Positions 39,140-46,872 of a stretch of DNA of 64,000 bases are shown here, piece after piece; the stretch's first letter is position 1; every line of letters begins with the position of its first letter. The notes beneath the pieces were generated by a model, which saw only the letters and a list, made by a program, of their open reading frames with translations, ran no database searches and had not been told where the DNA came from. This DNA comes from an uncultured Pelagibacteraceae bacterium (GTDB lineage Bacteria > Pseudomonadota > Alphaproteobacteria > Pelagibacterales > Pelagibacteraceae): positions 1-64,000 of the forward strand of contig CACHBR010000004.1 in the NCBI GenBank assembly GCA_902578115.1, given 5' to 3'. The translations under genes were made by a program, and so were the position numbers.

Positions 39140-39193
39140 CTAATCTGAAATTGTTCCAATAAGCCACAAAGATATTAAAATATACCAAATCAT
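39140..39193 (-). CDS. Possible 17-residue membrane micro-peptide after mlaC
   Basis: Reading the minus strand three bases past the mlaC stop, an ATG at 39193 opens MIWYILISLWLIGTISD and then stops. The peptide is a single hydrophobic helix with two Trp. The spacing would allow translational coupling to mlaC. It fills the 58 bases between mlaC and the tRNA, which otherwise hold nothing I can see. It is too short for ORF statistics and may be a chance reading, so this is a low-confidence call. Confidence 0.2.
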   Translation of the reverse strand: MIWYILISLWLIGTISD

Positions 39194-39196
39194 ACT

Positions 39197-39799
39197 TTAT
39201 CTATTTGAGAATTCTTCTAATGTTTGTAAAAGAGCATTTATGTCATTGTTATTACTACTTAATATAGATGCAAATTCCTCTTTTTGTGTTCTTGCCAAAC
39301 TTAAACCTTCGATTATTAAATCTCTTATTAAAGGTTTTTCAGGATTTTTTGTGTAAACTCTCCAATCGATTTTTACCTCAGGTCTTTTGTCTGTTTTAAG
39401 CAACATACTTTTTACTATAGTATATTTTTCATTTACTCTTTCAGCTGATAGAACGCTTATTTTCGGATCTGAATAATCGGTTAGTCTTGAAGTAAAACTT
39501 TTTAAAAAGTATTTTTCAAACGTAGCTTCATATCTCTGTTTTTGATCTGGAGTTATTTCTTTCCTTTTTTTTCCTAAAGTATAATAACCAATACCTTTTA
39601 CATCTACAGTCTTTAGAGCAATTATTGATAGTTTTTCGGCTTTCATTTCTTTTGTGTCTTGGCTATTTAATATCAATTTGGCTTCATTAATTATTTCTGA
39701 GATAAATTTTTCAGGATCTGAACTGTAAGCCGCAACCAACGAATTTGTTGAAAAACAAATAAAAAAAACAACAAGAAAAGATGAAAATATTCTTTTCAT
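39197..39799 (-). CDS. mlaC: MlaC-family phospholipid-binding periplasmic protein
   Basis: Periplasmic carrier (Ttg2D/MlaC family) that moves phospholipids between outer-membrane MlaA and the inner-membrane Mla transporter. It has a signal peptide (MKRIFSSFLVVFFICFSTNSLVAA), then DPEKFISEIINEAKLILNSQD, YTLGKKRKEITPDQKQRYEATFEKYFLKSF and VDWRVY-like VKIDWRVYTKNPEKPLIRDLIIEGLSLARTQKEEF. The ORF track begins at 39844. I move the start to the ATG at 39799, preceded by AGGA and followed by the signal peptide. This 200-aa product follows mlaA by 10 bases. Confidence 0.88.
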   Translation of the reverse strand: MKRIFSSFLVVFFICFSTNSLVAAYSSDPEKFISEIINEAKLILNSQDTKEMKAEKLSIIALKTVDVKGIGYYTLGKKRKEITPDQKQRYEATFEKYFLKSFTSRLTDYSDPKISVLSAERVNEKYTIVKSMLLKTDKRPEVKIDWRVYTKNPEKPLIRDLIIEGLSLARTQKEEFASILSSNNNDINALLQTLEEFSNR

Positions 39800-39809
39800 G
39801 GTCCTAAAT

Positions 39810-40595
39810 TTATTGATTGTCGATTTCTTCCCAATCGCTATCATCTTGTTTTTTATTAGAAATCGGAGAATTAGAAATTTTTTGAGCTCTATTTTGTAAG
39901 TACAAACTTTTCACAGAAGCATAAAAGTCTATTGAATTATTTTGCAGACTTTCTATGGACTCAATATTTTTTGATCTGAAATCTACTGCATCCGTTCCTT
40001 TATATATATAATAATTATGTTCCTGCAAATTATCATTACCTACAAGCATATCTGTTTCAGTGTTATGTGTGACTTGATAGACTGGATCTATAAAGACGTT
40101 ACCGACCATCCCCACAGCATCCCTGGCAGTAGTTGGCCCTAAAATTGGCAAAACAAAGTAGCATCCTGTATCTGCACCCCAAACTCCTAAGGTCTGACCA
40201 AAATCTTCTCTACTTCTTTTAGTTAAACCCATTTTTGTAGCTGGATCAAATACTCCCAAAATACCAACCGTAGTATTAACCGCAAATCTACCCGCGGTGT
40301 TTGCTGCTCCTTTCAAGTCTCCTTGTAAAACATTATTTGAAAAGCTTAACAATGATCTTAAATTTTCTATAAAGTTGCTCGAACCTTTTCTGATTGGAAC
40401 CGGTAAAGCCCTATAGCCTTTTGCCACTGGTTTAAATACAGCTCTATCTAATGCCATATTAAATTTTAGTGTTCCTCTACTAAATTTTTCAAAACATTCA
40501 TTGGCAGTGTATTTTTCTTCTGCCATTGAGCTCGTAAAGCAAAGCGATAGAATTGTTATTGCGTAGATTAGAGTTTTTAAGGGTTTTTGAGACAT
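39810..40595 (-). CDS. mlaA: MlaA (VacJ)-family outer-membrane lipid asymmetry protein
   Basis: 261-aa MlaA/VacJ member, the outer-membrane part of the pathway that removes phospholipids from the outer leaflet. Diagnostic segments: FNMALDRAVFKPVAKGYRALPVPIRKGSSNFIENL, NTAGRFAVNTTVGILGVFDPATKMGL, EDFGQTLGVWGADTGCYFVLPILGPTTARDAVG. The N-terminus is a Sec signal (LIYAITILSLCFTSSMAEEKY). A Cys is present but LSLC lacks the Gly/Ala/Ser normally at -1, so lipidation is doubtful. The start is 23 bases from the divergent amidase start. It is paired with mlaC; mlaD, mlaE and mlaF are not in this window. Confidence 0.9.
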   Translation of the reverse strand: MSQKPLKTLIYAITILSLCFTSSMAEEKYTANECFEKFSRGTLKFNMALDRAVFKPVAKGYRALPVPIRKGSSNFIENLRSLLSFSNNVLQGDLKGAANTAGRFAVNTTVGILGVFDPATKMGLTKRSREDFGQTLGVWGADTGCYFVLPILGPTTARDAVGMVGNVFIDPVYQVTHNTETDMLVGNDNLQEHNYYIYKGTDAVDFRSKNIESIESLQNNSIDFYASVKSLYLQNRAQKISNSPISNKKQDDSDWEEIDNQ

Positions 40596-40618
40596 TTTTT
40601 ATGTTATATATCTTTTTT

Positions 40619-41317
40619 ATGGAAATTACCAAATTCTATTCTAAAAACTTTGATAAAAAAAAGCGAACCCGTAAAAATATAACATCAATTATACTCCATT
40701 ATACAGGAATGCAATCAGAGCGAGAATCTATTAAAAGGTTAACTAAACAAAGCTCAAAAGTAAGCTGTCATTACTTAATAAATAGGCGTGGCAAAATATT
40801 TAGGCTGGTAAAAGATGAAGATGTAGCTTGGCATGCTGGAAAATCGATGTGGGGAAAATACAAAAATTTAAACAAAAGTTCTATCGGTATTGAACTAGTT
40901 AATAGAGGTCACAAATTTGGTTACCAAACTTTCCCCAAAATACAGATAAAAAAATTAGCCAAGCTTTGTAAATTTTTAATGAAAAAATATAATATTAAGA
41001 AAAAATTAGTATTAGGTCATTCAGACATTGCTCCACTAAGAAAAATAGACCCTGGCGAGAAATTTCCTTGGAATTATTTGTCATCAAAAGGAATAGGCAT
41101 TTATCCAAAAAAAATATTTAAAAAAAAAGGAAATAATTTAATCTTAAAAAATGAGTTATTTTTTAATAATTTACATAAAATTGGCTACAGGTATTTAGAT
41201 ACAAAACTAAAGAAAAAAATAATTAAAAACTTTCAAAGAAGATATCGCCAAAAGAAAATAAACGGTATTTTAGACCAAGAAACCTTGAAAATAAGCGAAT
41301 TTTTAACAAAAAATTGA
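40619..41317 (+). CDS. N-acetylmuramoyl-L-alanine amidase (AmpD/AmiD type)
   Basis: Zinc amidase_2 domain: IILHYTGMQS (first His ligand), VSCHYLINRRGKIFRLVKDEDVAWHAGKSMWG, SIGIELVNRGH, and LVLGHSDIAPLRKIDPGEKFPW with the second His and the Asp ligand. The C-terminus (GYRYLDTKLKKKIIKNFQRRYRQKKINGILDQETLKISEFL) is a peptidoglycan-binding-like helical domain. The ORF track starts at 40553, inside the divergent mlaA gene. I choose the ATG at 40619, giving 232 aa with no signal peptide, hence a cytoplasmic AmpD-like muropeptide recycling role is likelier than a periplasmic one. An upstream start at 40601 is possible. Confidence 0.85.
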   Translation: MEITKFYSKNFDKKKRTRKNITSIILHYTGMQSERESIKRLTKQSSKVSCHYLINRRGKIFRLVKDEDVAWHAGKSMWGKYKNLNKSSIGIELVNRGHKFGYQTFPKIQIKKLAKLCKFLMKKYNIKKKLVLGHSDIAPLRKIDPGEKFPWNYLSSKGIGIYPKKIFKKKGNNLILKNELFFNNLHKIGYRYLDTKLKKKIIKNFQRRYRQKKINGILDQETLKISEFLTKN

Positions 41318-41356
41318 AAATATCTTGATTTTATTTTCTTAGGCATTATACCAACA

Positions 41357-41718
41357 CTTGCTAGGCAATTGGATTGTCGCCACTTTCATTGTAGAAATTG
41401 GAGGAAAGTCCGGGCTCCGTAAAGACGCGATGCCAGTTAACGACTGGCGAGGGTGACCTTAGGGATAGTGCCACAGAGAATAGACCGCCTAATCAAGGTA
41501 AGGGTGAAACGGTGTGGTAAGAGCACACCGGTTTTTTGGTAACAAAAAACGCACGGCAAACCCCATCGGGAGCAAGACTATAAAGAGATGACACTGCGTA
41601 AGCTAAAAACAGTCTTTAGTTAGTCATCAGGGTTAGTCGCTTGAGTTTAAGTGTGAACTTAAACCCAGATAAATGACATCTTAAATGACAGAACCCGGCT
41701 TAAAGATTGCCTAGCAAA
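41357..41718 (+). ncRNA. rnpB: RNase P RNA, bacterial class A
   Basis: The ribozyme that trims tRNA 5' leaders. The outer helix P1 is a perfect 12-bp pair, TTGCTAGGCAAT (41358-41369) with ATTGCCTAGCAA (41706-41717). Conserved blocks in order are GAGGAAAGTCCGGGCTCC, ACAGAGAATAGACCGCC, GGTAAGGGTGAAACGGTGTGGTAAGAGC, ACGGCAAACCCC and GACAGAACCCGGCTTA. At about 362 nt it is a normal size. A -10-like CATTAT (41344-41349) lies upstream, but the -35 is unclear. It occupies most of the 554-base protein-free stretch between the amidase gene and mraZ; the rest is the mraZ promoter region. Confidence 0.97.
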
Positions 41719-41789
41719 TCATCTCAAATGTTCATGTTTTGTATTCACAGTTGTAGGGTAAGTTTTAAAACCTATTAATAAATAGGGTA

Positions 41790-41818
41790 TTGACTAAACT
41801 TTAATATACCCATACTAT
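41790..41818 (+). promoter_or_regulatory. Strong sigma-70 promoter for mraZ-ftsZ and the dcw cluster
   Basis: TTGACT (41790-41795) and TACTAT (41813-41818) are separated by exactly 17 bases, the best consensus match I found in the window. The start of transcription would be near 41825, leaving a leader of about 47 bases before the mraZ ATG with GGAG/GAAAG stretches upstream of it. It is preceded by a small hairpin CCTATT-AATA-AATAGG (41771-41786). Confidence 0.7.
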
Positions 41819-41833
41819 CCCATGAATTCCCAT
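41809..41833 (-). promoter_or_regulatory. MraZ operator: three CCCAT (ATGGG) repeats at 10-bp period
   Basis: CCCAT occurs at 41809-41813, 41819-41823 and 41829-41833, each followed by a five-base spacer (ACTAT, GAATT), so the period is exactly 10 bp. On the minus strand they read ATGGG. MraZ proteins bind three or more direct TGGGN-type repeats spaced by five bases upstream of their own gene in E. coli. The array covers the -10 and start site of the promoter, so bound MraZ should block it. Function is inferred from the arrangement. Confidence 0.7.
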
Positions 41834-41871
41834 ATAAGGGGAATTAGGAGATTTTGAAAGAAAGATGAAAT

Positions 41872-42336
41872 ATGTTTTTGTCAAGTTACGAGAACAAATT
41901 AGACAAAAAGGGAAGGGTGTCAGTGCCATCTAGTTTTAGAGCTTATCTAAATTCTATGGGTTATAATGGATTTATTACATATCCTTCCTTTAATCATTCA
42001 GCATTAGATGGTTGTGCACAAGATAGAATTGAAAAATTATCAGAAAGCATCGATTCTCTTGGTCCATTCGAAGACAAAAGAGATTATTTTGCTACTTCTG
42101 TTTTGTCGGAGAGTGTCAATCTGAATTTTGATAGTGAGGGAAGAGTATCTATACCTGAAAAATTATTACAGCATGCAAAAATTAAATCCAATATAGTTTT
42201 CGTTGGATTAGGCAAAGTCTTTCAAATGTGGGATCCAAAATTATTTACAAATTTTAAATCAATAGCTAGAAAAAAATCTTATTTAAATAGATCTGCGCTT
42301 AAGTGGGACAATAAATTTAAAAAGGAGGGTGTATGA
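41872..42336 (+). CDS. mraZ: MraZ transcriptional regulator
   Basis: AbrB-like DNA-binding protein, regulator of its own division/wall operon. The two-repeat structure is clear: NKLDKKGRVSVPSSFRAYL (repeat 1) and NFDSEGRVSIPEKLLQHAKI (repeat 2), both with the D-x-x-G-R motif. At 154 aa the length is standard. The ATG at 41872 follows a purine-rich GAAAGAAAGATG stretch. It overlaps ftsZ by 4 bases (ATGA), unlike the usual mraZ-rsmH order. The operator and promoter upstream imply autorepression. Confidence 0.96.
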   Translation: MFLSSYENKLDKKGRVSVPSSFRAYLNSMGYNGFITYPSFNHSALDGCAQDRIEKLSESIDSLGPFEDKRDYFATSVLSESVNLNFDSEGRVSIPEKLLQHAKIKSNIVFVGLGKVFQMWDPKLFTNFKSIARKKSYLNRSALKWDNKFKKEGV

Positions 42337-43811
42337 CAATAAATATTGGTGGTGGAGAATTAAAAGAACTTAAACCAAGAATTTTAGTAATGGGCGTTGG
42401 CGGCGCTGGTGGAAATGCAATTAATGCAATGATTGAAGATGGTATGCGAGGTGTAGAGTTTGTAGCGGTAAATACAGATGCACAAGATCTTAAAAATAAT
42501 AAAGCTGATGCAAAAATTCAAATCGGAATGAATTTAACAAAAGGACTTGGTGCAGGTGCTAAGCACGACATTGGTCAAGCAGCTGCCGATGAATCGCTTA
42601 ATGAGATAGTAACATATTTACAAGGTGCTAATATGGTTTTTATAACTGCTGGTATGGGCGGGGGAACTGGGACTGGCGCATCACACGTAATCGCAAGAGC
42701 AGCAAAAGAATTAAATATTCTTACTGTTGGAGTAATAACCCTTCCTTTTTCATATGAGGGACCAAAAAGAATGAGAAGAGCTCATGACGGTTGGGCTCAT
42801 TTAAAAAAACATCTTGATGCATCTATAGTTGTTCCTAACCAAAATCTTTTTAAAATTGCTAATGAAGCAACTACATTTGAAAATTCTTTTTTACTATCGA
42901 ACAATGTGCTTAAACAAGGTGTAAGAAGCATTACTGACTTAATGGTTCGACCAGGTTTAATTAACTTAGATTTCGCAGATGTTGAAACAGTTATGAGTTC
43001 AATGGGTAAAGCAATGATGGGTACTGGAGAAGCTGAAGGAGAAAATAGAGCTTTAGCAGCAACCGAGTCAGCTTTGAACAACCCTTTAATTGATGATTAT
43101 TCCCTAAAAGGTGCTAAGGGGCTATTAGTAAATATTACTGGCGGTGATGACATTAAATTATTCGAAGTTGATCAAGCAGTAAATAAGATCAGATCGGAAG
43201 TTGATCCTGAAGCTGAATTAATATTTGGAGCAATTAAGGATGAGAGTTTAAGTGGAAAAATGAGAGTTTCAATTGTTGCAACAGCTTTAGACGGAGAAGC
43301 TCCTGAGACAAGGTCTGTAGTTAATATGGTGCATAGAATTAATAATAGAAACTATGGTTACTCCGAAAGTAATTTTGCTACAGGTAGTAATAACATTCCT
43401 GCTTCACCTAGTTTAGATTCTATTCAAGGCGCGACAGCTTTAAAATTAGATGACGAAATAAAAACAGAACAAGAAACTATAAATGAGAATAAACAGGAAA
43501 TAAATACCCAGACAAATTTGGATTCCGGAATATCTCTTGATAGTGCTTCTTATTTTGAAAATAACCTTAACCAAGAACAAACTCATAAAGATGAGGTACA
43601 AGAGGAAGTAATAATTGACGATATTTCTATTTATGAAGAAAAGCCTATTGAAAAACCAGAGATGAATTCTATTGAAGAAGAAGGTTTTCCCCAGTTATTT
43701 TCCGATGAAGCAAAAAACAAAACATCATCGGAAAATAACAATAGCGAAGATATGAAAAACGAGGAAGAAGAATTTGAAATACCTGCGTTTTTACGTAAAC
43801 AGAAATTTTAA
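42333..43811 (+). CDS. ftsZ: Cell division GTPase FtsZ, in a non-canonical position
   Basis: Tubulin-like GTPase that forms the Z ring. The GTP-binding core has MGVGGAGGNAINAMI, AGMGGGTGTGAS (tubulin signature near 109-115) and the T7 synergy loop INLDFADVETVM with the catalytic Asp residues. A variable acidic linker of about 120 residues follows (from about residue 350), and the C-terminal peptide EEFEIPAFLRKQKF is the FtsA/ZipA docking tail. The 492 aa length is within the alphaproteobacterial range. It overlaps mraZ by 4 bases and is 13 bases before rsmH, so it should be controlled by the mraZ promoter. No second ftsZ is seen after ftsA. Confidence 0.97.
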   Translation: MTINIGGGELKELKPRILVMGVGGAGGNAINAMIEDGMRGVEFVAVNTDAQDLKNNKADAKIQIGMNLTKGLGAGAKHDIGQAAADESLNEIVTYLQGANMVFITAGMGGGTGTGASHVIARAAKELNILTVGVITLPFSYEGPKRMRRAHDGWAHLKKHLDASIVVPNQNLFKIANEATTFENSFLLSNNVLKQGVRSITDLMVRPGLINLDFADVETVMSSMGKAMMGTGEAEGENRALAATESALNNPLIDDYSLKGAKGLLVNITGGDDIKLFEVDQAVNKIRSEVDPEAELIFGAIKDESLSGKMRVSIVATALDGEAPETRSVVNMVHRINNRNYGYSESNFATGSNNIPASPSLDSIQGATALKLDDEIKTEQETINENKQEINTQTNLDSGISLDSASYFENNLNQEQTHKDEVQEEVIIDDISIYEEKPIEKPEMNSIEEEGFPQLFSDEAKNKTSSENNNSEDMKNEEEEFEIPAFLRKQKF

Positions 43812-43824
43812 GTTTTAAGGCAAG

Positions 43825-44838
43825 ATGAAAAATTTTTCATCTCCCCAACACATATCACATTATCCTGTAATGTTGGATGAGGTTCTAAAAATATGCAATC
43901 CTATTAATGGGGGAGATTTTATAGATTGTACATTTGGATATGGAGGATTTAGTAATGCGATATTATCATATCCAAAAACAAAAGTCATTGCGCTAGACAG
44001 AGATATTCAAACAAAGAAATATGCGGAAAAAATTAAAAAAAATTACAAAGATCGTTTTTCTTTTTATAATAAAAAATTTAGTGAATTATCAAAAAATATT
44101 AATACAAAAAAAAAATTTGATTTCATAATTTTTGATCTTGGAGCATCAAATATGCAAATTCTAAATTTAGATAGAGGTTTTTCTTTTAATTCTAAAACAA
44201 GTATTGATATGAGAATGGGTTTAAATTCAATTTCAGCAAATGAAGTTATAAATAGTTATAGCCAACAAACTTTAAACGATATAATTAGACTTTTCGGAGA
44301 CGAAAAAGAAAGTTTTAAAATATCAAAAAATATAATAAATGAGAGAAAAAAATCACCAATATCATCAAGTGTTGATTTAGCTGGAATTATAAAAAAAAGT
44401 AAAAAAAAAGATTTTAATAAAAAAATAAATATTTCAACAAAGACTTTTCAAGCTTTAAGAATTTTTGTTAATAAAGAGTTTTCTGAATTAATAAATGGTC
44501 TTATCGAAGCTACTAAATTGATAAAGTCAGGTGGAAAAATAATTGTAATTAGTTTCCACTCTCTAGAGGATAAAATTGTGAAATTTTTTTTTACAAATTA
44601 TTCAAAAAACAAATCTAAAGTATCGAGGTATTTACCTGATTTATCAAAAGGTAATACTCTATTTGAAAATTATAAAAATAAAATAGTTATCCCAACTTCA
44701 GAAGAAATTATTAAAAATAAAGCATCTAGATCAGCTAAGTTAAGATACATAACAAGATGTAAAAATGATTTCTTTTATCCAAACGATTTAAAAAAAAAAT
44801 TTATAAAATATTTGGAGGTAGAGGATCGTTATGTTTAA
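43825..44838 (+). CDS. rsmH: 16S rRNA m4C1402 methyltransferase RsmH (MraW)
   Basis: SAM-dependent enzyme that methylates N4 of C1402 in 16S rRNA, encoded in dcw clusters. Motifs: HYPVMLDEVLKICNP, then the SAM loop FIDCTFGYGGFSNAIL, FDFIIFDLGASNMQILNLDRGFSFNSKTSIDMRMG and GGKIIVISFHSLEDKIVKFFF. The C-terminus has NKASRSAKLRYITR. The 337-aa length is normal. It starts 13 bases after ftsZ and overlaps ftsL by 8 bases. Confidence 0.96.
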   Translation: MKNFSSPQHISHYPVMLDEVLKICNPINGGDFIDCTFGYGGFSNAILSYPKTKVIALDRDIQTKKYAEKIKKNYKDRFSFYNKKFSELSKNINTKKKFDFIIFDLGASNMQILNLDRGFSFNSKTSIDMRMGLNSISANEVINSYSQQTLNDIIRLFGDEKESFKISKNIINERKKSPISSSVDLAGIIKKSKKKDFNKKINISTKTFQALRIFVNKEFSELINGLIEATKLIKSGGKIIVISFHSLEDKIVKFFFTNYSKNKSKVSRYLPDLSKGNTLFENYKNKIVIPTSEEIIKNKASRSAKLRYITRCKNDFFYPNDLKKKFIKYLEVEDRYV

Positions 44839-45154
44839 TAAACCATTAATTATATCTTTATCGATTTTTTTTATTTTTATGATCTACACCTCTTCTGTAA
44901 AGCATAAAACAAGAAATTTAGAAAAAAAAATAAATAATTTAAATAGTGAAATTGGTGTTTTAAAAAAACAGTTGAAAGATGCTAAAACAGATTATGTGTT
45001 CCTCTCAAGCCCGGAACAACTTAATAAATATTTAATTACTTTAAATATTAATGATTTTTCCATTTATGATGTTTCAAGAATATTCCACTCAACAGACCAA
45101 TTTATAATTTACAACGATAAACAAACAAGATTATTAAATCTTAAATCGAAATGA
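44831..45154 (+). CDS. ftsL: FtsL-like divisome protein
   Basis: 107-aa bitopic protein: one membrane helix (PLIISLSIFFIFMIYTSSV), then a periplasmic coiled coil (NLEKKINNLNSEIGVLKKQLKDAKTDYVFLSSPEQLNKYL). FtsL forms a complex with FtsB and FtsQ and helps activate FtsWI. Sequence identity in this family is low, so the call rests on topology, length and position between rsmH (8-base overlap) and ftsI (4-base overlap). No lipid or catalytic motif is seen. Confidence 0.83.
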   Translation: MFNKPLIISLSIFFIFMIYTSSVKHKTRNLEKKINNLNSEIGVLKKQLKDAKTDYVFLSSPEQLNKYLITLNINDFSIYDVSRIFHSTDQFIIYNDKQTRLLNLKSK

Positions 45155-46872
45155 AAAAAATACCAAAAAATCAAAACCAAAGGAGTTTTTATTTTAATGA
45201 ATATAACCAAAATTTATTTAATGAGAAAAAAAATAATAATTTAAATATAAATCAAGATAGAGTGTATGTACTTTTTTTTATATTTTTTTGTTTAATATTT
45301 ATATTTGCCGTAAAAATCTTCTTCGTTTCTCTTAAAACTTATGATTCAGAAAATTATTTGAAAAGTTATAATAATTTTAAACCATTACGAAATGATATTG
45401 TAGATAGGAACGGAGATTATATTGCCAGGAATATTCCAGTTTATCATGTAGCAATAAAGCCAAACTTAATTAAAGATAAAAAAAAATTTATTATTAAACT
45501 TAAGTTATTCGATACAACACTTGATTATAAAAAAATTGAAAATAAATTAAAAAAAAACAGTTATTTTTATTTGAAAAAAAATCTCACATTAGATGAAAAA
45601 AATAAATTTTGGTCATTAGGTGAAAAAGGTTTAATTTTTGAGACTACTCAAACTAGAATTTATCCCCATAAAAATTTATTTAGCCATGTTATAGGTCAAA
45701 TTGATATAGATAATAATGGAATTTCTGGAATAGAAAAATTTTATGATACCGAACTCAAAAAAAATGATAATCAATCAATTCACTTATCTTTAGACACAAA
45801 TTTACAATATTTGATAAGAGAGGAACTGCTTAAATCTATTTCAACTTTTCAATCAAAAGGAGCAGCAAGTCTTTTGATGGACATTAATACTGGTGAAATA
45901 TTATCTTTAATTTCTTTACCTGATTATAATCTTAACTCAAGACAAGATTTAAAAGACAAAAATTTTACAAATAAAATAACAAAAGGTGTTTTTGAACTAG
46001 GTTCTATTTTTAAAACATTTACTTTAGCTTTAGCCATTGAGGATGATTTATATTCTCCAAGCACAATTATTAAAAATATACCTGATAAAATTCAATGTTC
46101 AAAATTTACAATAAATGAGCATGATGAAATGCCAAGTGATCTGACTTTAAAAGAAATTTTAGTTAGATCTTCTAATATTGGAACTATCAAAGTTGCTAGG
46201 AGTTTGGGTGAAGACAAACTTAGAAATTTTTTAGAAGATTTAAATTTATTAAATAAAATTAATTTAGAATTAGATGAAATTGGATCCCCATTAAAATTTT
46301 TATGGAATAAGTGTAAGTTAGAAACAGTATCATACGGTCATGGAATAACTACTACCCCTTTACAGGCAGCATCAGCATACGCATCAATATCTAATGGTGG
46401 CGTAGTTGTTAATCCAACACTTATAAAAAATAAAACTATGAATTCTAAAACAAAAAGGATTGTAAGTTTAAAAACTAGCAAAAATATAAATAATATGTTG
46501 CGAGAGGTCGTAGTTAGTGCAGATGGAACTGCGTCGTTAGCTGAAGTCAATGGTTATTATGTTGGAGGAAAAACTGGAACAGCAAATAAGAATATAAATG
46601 GTGAATATACCTCAAAAAAATTAACATCTTTTATTTCTGTTTTTCCAACAAACAATCCTGAATACTTATTATTAACATTAATAGACGAACCTAAACCAGC
46701 ACCTGAGCTTGTTTACAATTATAGAGGAAAGAAAATTTCAGGAATACACAGGAATGAGTCCGGTTGGAATTCTGCTTACGTTGCTGGCAAAATTATAGAG
46801 AAAATTGGTCCTATTTTAGCCATAAATAAAAACGATTTTTATGACAACTATGTTGTTAAAAAATCTGATTGA
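45151..46872 (+). CDS. ftsI: Peptidoglycan transpeptidase FtsI (PBP3)
   Basis: Septal transpeptidase, class B PBP of 573 aa. A single N-terminal anchor (VLFFIFFCLIFIFAVKIFFVSL, about 40-61) is followed by the dimerisation domain with RNDIVDRNGDYIARN and the transpeptidase domain. Active-site motifs are S285-I-F-K288, S340-S-N342 and K474-T-G476 (GGKTGTANK). The C-terminal region is shorter than in E. coli. It overlaps ftsL by 4 and murE/F by 32 bases. Its partner glycosyltransferase FtsW is encoded downstream. Confidence 0.96.
   Translation: MKKIPKNQNQRSFYFNEYNQNLFNEKKNNNLNINQDRVYVLFFIFFCLIFIFAVKIFFVSLKTYDSENYLKSYNNFKPLRNDIVDRNGDYIARNIPVYHVAIKPNLIKDKKKFIIKLKLFDTTLDYKKIENKLKKNSYFYLKKNLTLDEKNKFWSLGEKGLIFETTQTRIYPHKNLFSHVIGQIDIDNNGISGIEKFYDTELKKNDNQSIHLSLDTNLQYLIREELLKSISTFQSKGAASLLMDINTGEILSLISLPDYNLNSRQDLKDKNFTNKITKGVFELGSIFKTFTLALAIEDDLYSPSTIIKNIPDKIQCSKFTINEHDEMPSDLTLKEILVRSSNIGTIKVARSLGEDKLRNFLEDLNLLNKINLELDEIGSPLKFLWNKCKLETVSYGHGITTTPLQAASAYASISNGGVVVNPTLIKNKTMNSKTKRIVSLKTSKNINNMLREVVVSADGTASLAEVNGYYVGGKTGTANKNINGEYTSKKLTSFISVFPTNNPEYLLLTLIDEPKPAPELVYNYRGKKISGIHRNESGWNSAYVAGKIIEKIGPILAINKNDFYDNYVVKKSD

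Noticed and set aside
40553-40618. Longer N-terminus for the amidase, which might look like a signal peptide (FFMLYIFFMEI)
   Set aside because: The extension overlaps divergent mlaA and is a translation of its signal-peptide DNA; the amidase domain begins soon after 40619.
41771-41786. Hairpin CCTATT-AATA-AATAGG after rnpB as an intrinsic terminator
   Set aside because: The stem is six mostly A/T pairs and no T-run follows; TTGACT of the mraZ promoter begins four bases later.
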